Positions 34,846 to 43,299 of a stretch of 64,000 bases of DNA are shown piece after piece. The notes beneath the pieces were generated by a model that was not told where the DNA came from, did no database searches, and saw only the letters and a list, made by a program, of their open reading frames with translations. Every line of letters begins with the position of its first letter. Within the stretch, counting starts at the first letter, position 1. The position numbers were made by a program, and so were the translations under genes. The DNA is taken from the NCBI GenBank assembly GCA_963643205.1, contig CAVIJJ010000003.1, positions 1 through 64,000 of the forward strand, in the 5' to 3' direction. The stretch comes from Phil1 sp963643205 (lineage in GTDB: Bacteria > Bacillota > Clostridia > Christensenellales > CAG-138).

Positions 34846-35475
34846 TTAAGCGAGCATATTCCTAAGCTTGTTCGCTATCGCCTCGCCAAGCGCCCTGTGC
34901 CCTTCCGGCTCCATGTGCTCATTATCAACATCCGATGTAGGCGCGTACAACGCGGCATCAAGAAACTCTACATTTAGCCGTTCCGCGGCCTGCTTATAAA
35001 GCGGGGCAAATTTAAGTGACTCCTCCCGCCCTATATACGCAAGGGGGCTTGAGTCCGTTTTCGCGATGTTTTCGCCGATAAGAATGGGCGAAACAAGAAG
35101 TACCTTCGGCTTTGATTCGCTAAAATAAAGCGCCGAATTGAGTACCATTCGCGTAAGCATGGTGCAGCCGCGGCAGGCCTCCCACGCCGTATGGTTATGC
35201 ATAAGGTCGTTTGTGCCAAGCATTATTACGGCACAGTCAAGCGGGGCGTGGCTCATAAGGCAGCACATAAGGTGCTTTTTGCCGTTCAGCTCCGCGTCAA
35301 ACGGGCTGTCAAACACGGTTGTTCGCCCGTTAAGCCCTTCTTCTATAATCCTGTACTCATTCCCAAGCAGCCGCTGGGCAACGCCCGTCCAGCGGGTATC
35401 AACATCGTAGCGGCCCCTGCCGCCCGGTATATAGCCCCATGTATTCGAATCGCCGTAGCAAAGTATGTTCTTCAT
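34846..35475 (-). CDS. SGNH/GDSL-type esterase
   Basis: A 209-residue SGNH hydrolase. Block I is GDSNTWGY near residue 8. Block II Gly lies in GLNGRTTV, block III is GTNDL with the Asn, and block V Asp-His lies in DNEHMEPEGH. Related enzymes are arylesterases or acyl-thioesterases. The ATG at 35475 follows AAAGGAAAA; a longer in-frame reading to 35592 is unlikely. A possible minus-strand -10 (TATACT) is near 35511. It is divergent from the hydantoinase operon. Confidence 0.87.
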   Translation of the reverse strand: MKNILCYGDSNTWGYIPGGRGRYDVDTRWTGVAQRLLGNEYRIIEEGLNGRTTVFDSPFDAELNGKKHLMCCLMSHAPLDCAVIMLGTNDLMHNHTAWEACRGCTMLTRMVLNSALYFSESKPKVLLVSPILIGENIAKTDSSPLAYIGREESLKFAPLYKQAAERLNVEFLDAALYAPTSDVDNEHMEPEGHRALGEAIANKLRNMLA

Positions 35476-35539
35476 GCCAAGGTTTTCCTTTCGCCGCGTT
35501 TCCCACGGTATCAGTATACCATAAATCGCGGTTTCTGTA

Positions 35540-35568
35540 TTGTTATAATGCAAAAAAAAGGCTATAAT
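35540..35568 (+). promoter_or_regulatory. promoter of the hydA-mocA-guaD operon
   Basis: TTGTTA (35540-35545), 17 bp including an A8 run, TATAAT (35563-35568). GGAGGAG precedes the ATG at 35623. Confidence 0.75.
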
Positions 35569-35622
35569 TACAGGAAGTAAATGTCTTGTCATTTTTAATT
35601 TGTATAAATTGGAGGAGCAGCA

Positions 35623-36984
35623 ATGGATTATTTAATTAAAAACGGGCGCATAGCGGACAAAAACGGCTGCTACGACGCGGACCTTATCATTAAAAACGGC
35701 AAAATAACATATATTGGCGACGGGCTTGACGCATCCGGGCTTGAGGTTATAGACGCCTCCGGCTGCTACGTTATGCCCGGCTTTATAGACACGCATACCC
35801 ATTTTGACCTTAATACCGGCTCCTGCGTAACGGCCGACGATTTTAACACCGGCACCCGCGCGGCAATACTGGGCGGCACAACCAGCGTGCTTGACTTTGC
35901 AACGCAGGAACGCGACGGAACGCTTAACGAGGCGCTCAATGTTTGGCACGAAAAGGCCAAAATAGCGCACTGCAACTACGGCTTCCACATGGCCATAGCC
36001 CGCTGGGACAAAGAGACCGAGGCCGAAATGGCGGACATGACGCGCGAGGGCGTAACATCATACAAAATGTATATGGTATACGATTCCCTGCGCGTGGACG
36101 ACGGCAGCCTTTACGCCGCGCTTAAGGCGGCCAAGCAGTACGGCGCCATAATAGGCGTACATTGCGAAAACTGGGACACGCTGCTGCGCATAACTAAGGA
36201 GATTAAGGATCGCGGCATACTGGGACCCGAGGGGCATCCTCTCTCCCGCCCGAACGACATAGAGGCCGAGGCCGTGGCGCGCTATATGCGCCTGGCAAAG
36301 CTTGCGGACGCCCCGGCTTACGTGGTGCATCTTTCAACGCACGAGGGGCTTGAGGAGGCTCTGCGCGCGCGCAAACGCGGGCAGGAGGTTTATCTTGAAA
36401 CATGCCCGCAGTATCTGTTCCTTGATGACGAACACTATCTTGACCCGGATGGAGCAAAGTTTGTAATGAGCCCTCCGCTTAGGAAAAAGGAAGACAACAA
36501 GGCCCTTATAACCGCCTGCGCGCGCGGCGAGATAGACACGCTCGGCACGGATCACTGCTCCTTTACAATGGCGCAGAAACTTGCGGCGGCAGACTTTTCG
36601 GGCATACCTAACGGCGGCGCGGGCGTAAGATGGCGCGGCGAGCTGCTGTATACATACGGCGTGCTTGCGGGCAGAATGACCATGCAGCGTTTCTCCGCCC
36701 TTATGAGCGGCAACGCGGCGAGCATATTCGGCATGGCCGGGCGCGGCAGAATAGCCAAGGATTTCGCGGCGGACGTTGTTATTTGGGATGGCGCGGTATC
36801 GCGCACCATATCCGATACGGACGGCGAGCATAACTGCGACAACACTCCCTTTAACGGCATGGAGGTTAAGGGCTGCGCGAAGCACGTTTTCCTAAACGGT
36901 GAGCTGGTTGTTAAGGACGGCAAGCTTATTGCCGAAAACCGCGGCAGATACATTCGCCGCAAGGCTCACGGCAAAATAAGATGA
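35623..36984 (+). CDS. hydA: dihydropyrimidinase/D-hydantoinase family hydrolase
   Basis: A 453-residue cyclic-amide hydrolase of the amidohydrolase superfamily. It has the metal motif FIDTHTHFD near residues 48-56, the carbamylated lysine in TSYKMYM near 145-151, IGVHCEN and VHLSTHEG for further ligands, and LGTDHCSF with the catalytic Asp. Its neighbours are MocA-like and guanine deaminase genes, as in bacterial purine-use clusters, so the physiological substrate may be a purine ring-opening product rather than dihydropyrimidine. The stop overlaps the next start by 4 bp (ATGA). Confidence 0.9.
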   Translation: MDYLIKNGRIADKNGCYDADLIIKNGKITYIGDGLDASGLEVIDASGCYVMPGFIDTHTHFDLNTGSCVTADDFNTGTRAAILGGTTSVLDFATQERDGTLNEALNVWHEKAKIAHCNYGFHMAIARWDKETEAEMADMTREGVTSYKMYMVYDSLRVDDGSLYAALKAAKQYGAIIGVHCENWDTLLRITKEIKDRGILGPEGHPLSRPNDIEAEAVARYMRLAKLADAPAYVVHLSTHEGLEEALRARKRGQEVYLETCPQYLFLDDEHYLDPDGAKFVMSPPLRKKEDNKALITACARGEIDTLGTDHCSFTMAQKLAAADFSGIPNGGAGVRWRGELLYTYGVLAGRMTMQRFSALMSGNAASIFGMAGRGRIAKDFAADVVIWDGAVSRTISDTDGEHNCDNTPFNGMEVKGCAKHVFLNGELVVKDGKLIAENRGRYIRRKAHGKIR

Positions 36985-37568
36985 AAATAGCGGCGGTGCT
37001 TATGGCGGCGGGCGCGTCGGTGCGCTTTGGCGAATGCAAGCTTATAAAGCAATTCAATTCGCGACCGATGTATGAATACGCGCTTGATGCCCTGCCAACG
37101 GATAAGCTCTGCTCCGTGGCTGTTGTATCGGGGCGGGAGGAAATACTTACCCGCGCGAAAAGTCTGGGCTTTATTCCGGTTTTTAACGATAAACCCGAGG
37201 AGGGGCCGCCCCGTACCATACGCCTGGGGCTTGATGCCGTACGCGACGCGGACGGAGTAATGTTCATGGTGGCGGATCAGCCGCTGCTTAAAAGGCAAAG
37301 CGTAGCCGGTGAAATAGACTTTTTTATAGAAAACGGCGGCAAATACATAGTATCCATGGGCTGCGGCACGCGCCGGGGGAACCCGGTTATATTCCCGCGG
37401 GAATTTTTTGGTGAGCTAAGCTCCCTTTCCGGTGAACGCGGCGGCGGGGCCGTTATAGCGGCGCATAAGGATAGGCTTATGCTTTACGACATAGGCGACG
37501 AAGCCGAGCTTATGGATATAGACACCGCCTCGGACTACACGCGGCTTATTGAGGAGGGTAAAATATGA
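36981..37568 (+). CDS. MobA/MocA-like molybdenum cofactor nucleotidyltransferase
   Basis: A 195-residue GT-A-fold nucleotidyltransferase. The start AAVLMAAGASVRFG and ECKLIKQF are the NTP-binding loop and lysine. VADQPLL holds the metal-binding Asp, and RGNPVIFP is typical of MocA/YgfJ-type proteins. It probably adds CMP (or GMP) to molybdopterin for xanthine dehydrogenase-type enzymes, which fits the xdh genes 10 kb away. It overlaps both neighbours by ATGA, indicating tight coupling. Confidence 0.85.
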   Translation: MKIAAVLMAAGASVRFGECKLIKQFNSRPMYEYALDALPTDKLCSVAVVSGREEILTRAKSLGFIPVFNDKPEEGPPRTIRLGLDAVRDADGVMFMVADQPLLKRQSVAGEIDFFIENGGKYIVSMGCGTRRGNPVIFPREFFGELSSLSGERGGGAVIAAHKDRLMLYDIGDEAELMDIDTASDYTRLIEEGKI

Positions 37569-38842
37569 ATTACAGCGGAATAAGCGGAACCGTAATCACC
37601 GCCAACGAATCCGATAAGCTTGATATACTTGAAAACGGCGTAATCATAACCGATTGCGGCGGCACTATACAGGGCGTTTACGCGCGCGATGAGCTGCCGG
37701 AGCTTTATAAAAGCGCGGATATTACCGACTTTGGCAGCAGAATAATAACAACCGCTTTCTGCGATTTGCATCTTCATGCCCCGCAATACCCCATGCTTGG
37801 GCTTGGCATGGATTTGCCGCTTATGCAGTGGCTTTATAATTACACGTTCCGCACAGAGGCTCTTTTTAAGGATGCATCCTTCGCGCGGGAGGTATATTCC
37901 GCTCTCGCGCGGGAGCTTATAGCGCGCGGCACAACACACGTTTGCGTTTTTTCATCCGTGCATACGGATTCAAGCATTATACTCGCCCAAGAGCTTGAAA
38001 AAGCGGGTATATACGGCTACGCCGGCAAGGTGAGCATGGACAGGAACACAACCGACGAGCTTATGGAAACAACCCGGGGCGCGTTGAGCGAGGAACGCCG
38101 CTTTATAGAAGGGGTACTTTCAAGCTCTGTCAGCATAAAGCCCATTGTAACGCCGCGCTTTACGCCAAGCTGTACAGACGAGCTTATGGCGGGCTTAGGC
38201 AAGCTGAAAAAGGAATACAGCCTTCGCGCGCAGTCCCATTTGAGCGAGAACTTCGAGGAAATAGAGATGGTGCGCTCCCTTTGCCCGGACTGTGAGCGCT
38301 ATTATGAAACCTACCAAAAGGCCGGACTTTTTGAGGAAAATACCGTTATGGCGCACTGCGTGCACAGCGACGATACCGAGCGCGCCGCAATAAAGGCAAG
38401 CGGTGTTTGGGCGGCGCATTGCCCCAACTCCAATACAAACGTATATTCGGGCCTTGCCCCCGTGCGCAAAATGATGAACGAGGGGATTAAGGTTGGTCTC
38501 GGGTCGGACATTGCGGGCGGCGACAAGCTTAGCATGCGCCATGTTGCCTGCGCCGCGATAAGGGTTTCAAAACTTAGGTATTATTACGCCAACCGCGCGG
38601 AGGAAGAAAGATTTTTGGATGTTTCGGAGGCGTTCAGCCTCGCTTCGTCCCGTCCGAGGGAATTTTTCAATCTGAGCCGCGGCTTTGAGGCGGGCGAAAA
38701 GCTTGACGCGATTGTGTTTGACGAATCCACGCAGGGCCCGTCCATTCCGCTTAATAATTCCGAGCGCTTTGAGCGGCTTATATATTCGGATGATCCAAGG
38801 GACATTTTCGCCGTGTACTCAATGGGCGTACGGCGCAAGTAA
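37565..38842 (+). CDS. guaD: guanine deaminase
   Basis: Hydrolyses guanine to xanthine and ammonia. The 425-residue amidohydrolase carries CDLHLHAPQYPMLG, the metal and substrate signature of guanine deaminases, at about residues 66-79. Also seen are ARGTTHVCVF, the SHLSEN metal His and AHCVHSDD, followed by AHCPNSNTN and GSDIAGG with the catalytic Asp. The related SsnA family is an alternative but lacks this HAPQ signature as I know it. It overlaps the mocA-like stop by 4 bp. Confidence 0.92.
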   Translation: MNYSGISGTVITANESDKLDILENGVIITDCGGTIQGVYARDELPELYKSADITDFGSRIITTAFCDLHLHAPQYPMLGLGMDLPLMQWLYNYTFRTEALFKDASFAREVYSALARELIARGTTHVCVFSSVHTDSSIILAQELEKAGIYGYAGKVSMDRNTTDELMETTRGALSEERRFIEGVLSSSVSIKPIVTPRFTPSCTDELMAGLGKLKKEYSLRAQSHLSENFEEIEMVRSLCPDCERYYETYQKAGLFEENTVMAHCVHSDDTERAAIKASGVWAAHCPNSNTNVYSGLAPVRKMMNEGIKVGLGSDIAGGDKLSMRHVACAAIRVSKLRYYYANRAEEERFLDVSEAFSLASSRPREFFNLSRGFEAGEKLDAIVFDESTQGPSIPLNNSERFERLIYSDDPRDIFAVYSMGVRRK

Positions 38843-38901
38843 AAAAAGGCAATTATATTTGCAATTATAAATACTTTATACAAAAGGAGAAAACAGAAGA
38901 A

Positions 38902-39153
38902 ATGCTTGAGTACAGGTACGACACGCAGCTGCTCATAGAGGGCACGGGCCTTGATGAGGACGCGATAAGCGACTATTTCACCGCCAATTTTAAGGGCGAC
39001 TGTCTGCTTGCCGTTGGCGCGGACACGCTTATAAAAATTCATTACCACACCAACGAGCCCTGGAAGGTGCTTGAATACTGCGCCTCCCTGGGCGAGATAT
39101 ACGACATAGTGGTTGAGGACATGGACCGCCAGGCGCGCGGCCTGCAGGGCTGA
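38902..39153 (+). CDS. small stand-alone homologue of a FakA/DAK2-protein segment
   Basis: An 83-residue protein. Its pattern LLIEGTGLDEDAISDYF, then GDCLLAVGADTLIKIHYHTN and a closing DIVVEDM resembles the segment of FakA (fatty-acid kinase subunit) where VHVHTN-type motifs occur. I recognise this by pattern only. The kinase (DAK2) part is absent. It lies 59 bp after guaD with its own AAAGGAG and before a strong terminator, so it is the last gene of the purine operon. Function unknown. Confidence 0.65.
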   Translation: MLEYRYDTQLLIEGTGLDEDAISDYFTANFKGDCLLAVGADTLIKIHYHTNEPWKVLEYCASLGEIYDIVVEDMDRQARGLQG

Positions 39154-39162
39154 AGTTAACCG

Positions 39163-39205
39163 AAAAATCCCTCCGCACCAACTCGGGCGGAGGGATTGTT
39201 TTTTT
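39163..39205 (+). terminator. terminator of the hydA-guaD operon
   Basis: Perfect stem AATCCCTCCGC / GCGGAGGGATT, then GTTTTTTT. Confidence 0.9.
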
Positions 39206-39209
39206 GCGG

Positions 39210-39443
39210 TTATTCCTTAACTATATACGGATCAAGCCGTTCAAAGTCGGCGGGATCGGAAAGGCAAAGCTCAACGCCCTCTATCATGCCGTCCTGAAAC
39301 ATTTGGGTCAGGGCGATGTACTGGCAAAGGGTGGATTTAAGGTTCAGCCTGTCGCCCTCGCCGGTTACAAGCTCCACTCTTCCCCGGCACTCGTTCACGG
39401 CCTTAAAGAACCTGTTCGGCTCGGCTATATCAACTATTTTCAT
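39210..39443 (-). CDS. small HPr-like protein lacking the phosphorylation histidine
   Basis: 77 residues. GDRLNLKSTLCQYIALTQMF matches the HPr pattern where NLKSIMG surrounds the regulatory Ser46. The N-terminal region has no counterpart of the GIHARPA His15 loop. It may be a folded HPr-like domain used for regulation rather than phosphotransfer. It follows the next upstream gene by 4 bp and ends the minus-strand operon from the murC side. Family assignment is tentative. Confidence 0.5.
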   Translation of the reverse strand: MKIVDIAEPNRFFKAVNECRGRVELVTGEGDRLNLKSTLCQYIALTQMFQDGMIEGVELCLSDPADFERLDPYIVKE

Positions 39444-39447
39444 TCAA

Positions 39448-39768
39448 TTACTCCCATTCTATCGCGCCTACGGATTCAAGATATTCCTCGGCAAAATCAA
39501 GATAATCCTCGCTCAGGCGCATCGCGAATTCCTTGTATTTGGGCCAGCGCTTCTGCATGCCGGCGAATATAAGCTCGTAAGCGTCGTCATCATCATAGTC
39601 CTCGCCCTGGTCGGCGCCGCTCTTTGCCATGTACTCATTGTCAAGGTCAAGCAGATCGTCCACCATTTTGGCAAGCTCGCCCTCTTCAAGGAAATCAAAG
39701 TCGCCCTCAACGGTAAACTTGTTAATTATGTATGCCTTCATGGCGTCTATGTCTATATCGATATACAT
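39448..39768 (-). CDS. hypothetical acidic protein
   Basis: 106 residues, no family recognised. Strongly acidic (a GEDYDDDDAYE stretch near residues 55-65), helical in appearance, no membrane segment or signal. AAAGGAG precedes the ATG. It lies between the membrane protein gene and the HPr-like gene, 4 bp from the latter. Confidence 0.65.
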   Translation of the reverse strand: MYIDIDIDAMKAYIINKFTVEGDFDFLEEGELAKMVDDLLDLDNEYMAKSGADQGEDYDDDDAYELIFAGMQKRWPKYKEFAMRLSEDYLDFAEEYLESVGAIEWE

Positions 39769-39793
39769 TTTGAATATTCTCCTTTTTTATTTA

Positions 39794-40951
39794 TTAAAAA
39801 TCGTTATTGTCGTTCTTTTCAACGAATTCCGGTTCTTCCTCATAATTCTCCGGTTCGCTCTGAGCCGGCTCGGATGCGTTGTTCGCGCTCTCCTGCCGAT
39901 AGGGCTGCTCCTGCTCGGTGCCATAGCCATAGCCTTGCGCTCCGCCCTGCTGAGGCTGGGGCGCGCTCTGCCCCGCGGCGGACTGATTCTCGCGCGAGCG
40001 GGCATCGTGATAAAGCACGGTGTGCAGCGCCGCCAGGTAGCATATGTTTACGCTTGTAATGAAATAGGTTGAAGCAAGTATCAGCACGGCGAATACAATC
40101 ACGCCCACAAGGCTTTCATACGCAATGCTGAAGCCGAGGCCAACGCCGAACAGCGCGCCCACAACCGCGCCTATCGCGCCGAATACCACGGACGCTATAA
40201 GAAGCGCGAGGAGGGTTCTGCCGTAGCGCTTAAAGCCAAGGCTTATGCCGCGGCCGAGAGCGGAAAAGTTCTTTTTGTTCTCGTTTATTGCCACGGGATA
40301 GGTATAGGCAAGCGGAACGAGCGCGCAGATCGAAACAATCGCGTTTATAAGAAGGCTCAGGATTATGGGCACTATAAGCGAAGATCCGAGAGTTATAAGA
40401 TCCTCAAGGCTGTTTATTGCCACGTTGCCGCCGATAAGTCCACGGCCCGTAACCTTTATAACGGCGCTCATCATACTGCCCGCGGTTATAATCGAAGAAA
40501 GCATGCCGCCTATCAGTGACACGGCCATGCCCGCGACCCATCTGCCCACGCTTTGGCAAAGATTAAGGGTGAAGAAACGCTTAAGCGAAAAGCCCGTGCG
40601 GCTGAAAAGCTTGCCTAAGGTTGAGCTCTGCCCGTATACGCGCATGGACATTTCGGTATATATCCCGCCGTACATTATAGGCGTAACCACCAGCCACTGG
40701 GCAAGGGCCCACACAAGCACAAGCAATATGCTAAGCGCGGCAAATCCCGCCGCCGCGGAATTCACTTCGCTTGAAAAGCCTATTATCGCGGGCGCCACAA
40801 AAAGCGCAAGCACCGCCGCGGTTATAAGCAGCCATATAAAGGTATACATAACGGCGCTGAAGAAGCGGCGCTTCATTATGGCCCACGTTATGCCGAACAC
40901 GCCGCGCATTGTAAGCGGGCGAATCGGAATCGGTTCGTAACTGTTATTCAT
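39794..40951 (-). CDS. multi-pass membrane protein with a Gln/Glu-rich tail
   Basis: A 385-residue integral membrane protein with about six or seven hydrophobic segments (residues 30-58, 67-90, 118-150, 185-215, 245-275, 280-305). A hydrophilic tail of about 60 residues follows, rich in Gln, Gly, Tyr and then Glu. No catalytic motif is recognised. It lies 24 bp downstream of murC on the same strand with an AAAGGAGG site. Confidence 0.75.
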   Translation of the reverse strand: MNNSYEPIPIRPLTMRGVFGITWAIMKRRFFSAVMYTFIWLLITAAVLALFVAPAIIGFSSEVNSAAAGFAALSILLVLVWALAQWLVVTPIMYGGIYTEMSMRVYGQSSTLGKLFSRTGFSLKRFFTLNLCQSVGRWVAGMAVSLIGGMLSSIITAGSMMSAVIKVTGRGLIGGNVAINSLEDLITLGSSLIVPIILSLLINAIVSICALVPLAYTYPVAINENKKNFSALGRGISLGFKRYGRTLLALLIASVVFGAIGAVVGALFGVGLGFSIAYESLVGVIVFAVLILASTYFITSVNICYLAALHTVLYHDARSRENQSAAGQSAPQPQQGGAQGYGYGTEQEQPYRQESANNASEPAQSEPENYEEEPEFVEKNDNNDF

Positions 40952-40975
40952 GCAGTATTCCTCCTTTTTGCATAA

Positions 40976-42337
40976 TCAAAGCAGCTTATTCGTTTGCAGA
41001 TACACATCCCCGCTGCCTATCGTAACCACCAGATCCCCCGCGGACGCATGGGAATCAAGGTAGTCCCTTATGTTTTCAAATGTGCCAAGATATACGGCGC
41101 GCCCGCCGCCTTCGTTTATTGCCTTTACCATGTCGCGCGCGTGAACGGAACCGTCGTCCTTTTCACGGCCGGGGTAAATATCCGGCACAAGCGTTTCGTC
41201 GGCAAGGTTAAAGCAGGTAACGTCATTAAGAAACAGCGTTTTCGCGCGGGTGTATGAATTGCACTGGAACACGCAGAAAAGCTTATTGTGCTTAACGTTT
41301 TTCGCGGCCTTCATGGTTGCGGCTATTTCCGAGGGATGATGGCCGTAGTCATGATAATACTTAACCCCGTCGCGCTCGCCGTAGTATTCAAAGCGGCGGC
41401 GAGTATTGCGGAAGGATGAAAGGGCGTTGGCTATGCATTCGTCGTCCGCCCCGGCTTCCCTGGCCACTGCGGCCGCGGCTATGGCGTTCATAACGCTGTG
41501 CTCTCCGGGTATAAGCAGCTGAATATGCATAATATTCTCGCCCTTATATATTATGTCAAAGCCCGGGCAGCCATTATCGTCATAGGTTATGTTCGCGGGG
41601 GTGTAGTCCGCGTCACTCATGCCGTAGCTCAGCTTGCGCCCGGTATGCTCCCGCATAAGCGCGCGCACGCGGAAATCGTCCGTGTTGCCTATAAGCAGCC
41701 CGTTTTCCGGCAGAAGCGCGGCAAACTTTTTGAACGCGGCAACAATGTGCTCCATGTCGCCGTAATAATCAAGGTGGTCATTGTCTATGTTGTTTATAAG
41801 CGCGACGGTGGGCCTTAACGTGAGGAAGCTTTCAACGTATTCGCACGCCTCGGTTATAAACATATCGTGCGCGCCCAGCCTTACGCCGCCCTGCAGAAAG
41901 TCCACAAAGCCGCCTATATGCACCGTTGCGTCCGGCCCGCCCTGCTCACATATAAGCGCAAGCATGCTGGTGATGGTTGTTTTGCCGTGGCACCCGGCTA
42001 TGCCTATAACGCTCTCGTAGCCCTCCGTAAGCTGGCCCAGCGCCTCGCTGCGCTCAAGTTCCGGTATACCCCTGCGCTTGGCCTCAAGCCTTTCTATATT
42101 GTCGCTCTTTATGGCGGCGGAGAATATGACAAGGTCGCAGTCGCCAAGGTTCTTTTCGTCGTGCCCTATAAACACCGGCACCCCAAGCTCCTTAAGCCTG
42201 TTTGTGAACGGGGATTCGGCCTTGTCCGAGCCCTGCACGTAATAGCCTCGGTTTTTCAATATGCCGGCAAGTCCGCTCATTGAGCAGCCGCCTATGCCGA
42301 TAAGATGTATTTTCTTATGCTCCGTTATATGAGTCAT
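40976..42337 (-). CDS. murC: UDP-N-acetylmuramate--L-alanine ligase
   Basis: Adds L-alanine to UDP-MurNAc in peptidoglycan precursor synthesis. The 453-residue chain has the N-terminal Rossmann IHLIGIGGCSMSGLA (residues 10-24). The ATP loop GIAGCHGKTTITSM is near 112-125, INNIDNDHLDYYG holds the Mur ligase signature, and HHPSEIAATM lies in the C-terminal domain. GGGAG precedes the ATG. It is between ispE and the membrane protein gene rather than in the usual division cluster. Confidence 0.95.
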   Translation of the reverse strand: MTHITEHKKIHLIGIGGCSMSGLAGILKNRGYYVQGSDKAESPFTNRLKELGVPVFIGHDEKNLGDCDLVIFSAAIKSDNIERLEAKRRGIPELERSEALGQLTEGYESVIGIAGCHGKTTITSMLALICEQGGPDATVHIGGFVDFLQGGVRLGAHDMFITEACEYVESFLTLRPTVALINNIDNDHLDYYGDMEHIVAAFKKFAALLPENGLLIGNTDDFRVRALMREHTGRKLSYGMSDADYTPANITYDDNGCPGFDIIYKGENIMHIQLLIPGEHSVMNAIAAAAVAREAGADDECIANALSSFRNTRRRFEYYGERDGVKYYHDYGHHPSEIAATMKAAKNVKHNKLFCVFQCNSYTRAKTLFLNDVTCFNLADETLVPDIYPGREKDDGSVHARDMVKAINEGGGRAVYLGTFENIRDYLDSHASAGDLVVTIGSGDVYLQTNKLL

Positions 42338-42386
42338 TTCAATCTTCTCCCTTCGGTCTTAACGATATATTATAGCATATATTGCT

Positions 42387-43229
42387 TTATTCTGCATATT
42401 TTATGCTTTCGCAGGCACGGCAAAAAGCCATATCCTCAAATTGCTTTTGCGCAAGCCGCGCTTTATCCGCCGATTCGAATATGCCGAAGCACGCGCTGCC
42501 GCTGCCGCTCATTTCCGCCGCCAGCGCTCCCGCGCCCATTAGTCGTCGTTTTATATCACAAATTATCGGCAGCTTTTCCTCTGCGGCCGGGGAAAGCGCG
42601 TTTGATACGGCGTCAATAAGCCCACTCACGCTGCCCACTCGTATGGCCGCGGCCGCTTTTTCGCTTTCAGGTTCGGCGTAGGGCGGCTTAAGGGAAGAGA
42701 ACAGCTCTTTTGTGGATATTCCCTCGCTGGGCTTTACGATAAGAAAGCTGAGCCGCATATCGTCTAAGGGTTCTATTATCTCTCCCCGTCCCCGGCAAAG
42801 AGCGGTTGAGCCGCAAAGCAGAAACGGCACATCCGAGCCAAGCTCCGCCGCAAGCGAATAAAGCTCCTGTTTTGTCATTGCGCCGTAGCGCGCCTGCATA
42901 AGCCGCAGTACACCCGCGCCGTCCGCGCTTGATCCGCCAAGGCCCGCCATGGATGGTATATTCGCGCGGATTGATATATTTGCCCCGCCGCAGCCGGTAC
43001 GCCGGCTGTATTCGCATGCCGCGCGGTAGGCTACGCTGTTCTCCGGCAGGGGAAAATCGGACGTAAGCTTAATATCATCGCATGAAAAATCCGCCGTCAG
43101 CTCGTCATACAAATCTATCGTATGCATAACGGTTGAAAGCTCGTGGTAGCCGTCCTCGCGCTTTTTAAGCACGTCCAGCGTTAAATTGACCTTTGCGTAG
43201 GTCCTTATTCGGGCAAAATTACTCATCAT
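42387..43229 (-). CDS. ispE: 4-diphosphocytidyl-2-C-methyl-D-erythritol kinase
   Basis: Phosphorylates CDP-ME in the non-mevalonate isoprenoid route. A 280-residue GHMP kinase with AYAKVNLTLDV at the N-terminus (about residues 11-21), REDGYHELSTV next and the ATP loop MAGLGGSSADGAG near 94-106. GSGSACFGIF lies in the C-terminal domain. No Shine-Dalgarno sequence precedes the ATG. Instead a TATAAT ends seven bases upstream, suggesting a leaderless or nearly leaderless mRNA. An alternative ATG is at 43226. Confidence 0.93.
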   Translation of the reverse strand: MMSNFARIRTYAKVNLTLDVLKKREDGYHELSTVMHTIDLYDELTADFSCDDIKLTSDFPLPENSVAYRAACEYSRRTGCGGANISIRANIPSMAGLGGSSADGAGVLRLMQARYGAMTKQELYSLAAELGSDVPFLLCGSTALCRGRGEIIEPLDDMRLSFLIVKPSEGISTKELFSSLKPPYAEPESEKAAAAIRVGSVSGLIDAVSNALSPAAEEKLPIICDIKRRLMGAGALAAEMSGSGSACFGIFESADKARLAQKQFEDMAFCRACESIKYAE

Positions 43230-43235
43230 TTTTAT

Positions 43236-43264
43236 ATTATACTATGTATTCACCAAATTTTCAC
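43236..43264 (-). promoter_or_regulatory. ispE promoter giving a leaderless transcript
   Basis: GTGAAA (43264-43259), 17 bp, TATAAT (43241-43236) on the minus strand. A start about seven bases after the -10 falls on the ATG itself. Confidence 0.65.
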
Positions 43265-43287
43265 TCGCATTGGGTCTTTTTTGGCGG

Positions 43288-43293
43288 TATAAT
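43288..43293 (+). promoter_or_regulatory. -10 element of the M23 gene, also nearly leaderless
   Basis: TATAAT at 43288-43293 is followed six bases later by ATG (43300). No good -35 is seen. A second in-frame ATG at 43312 has a weak GGAAAAG ahead of it and may be the actual start. Confidence 0.5.
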
Positions 43294-43299
43294 GCAGCT

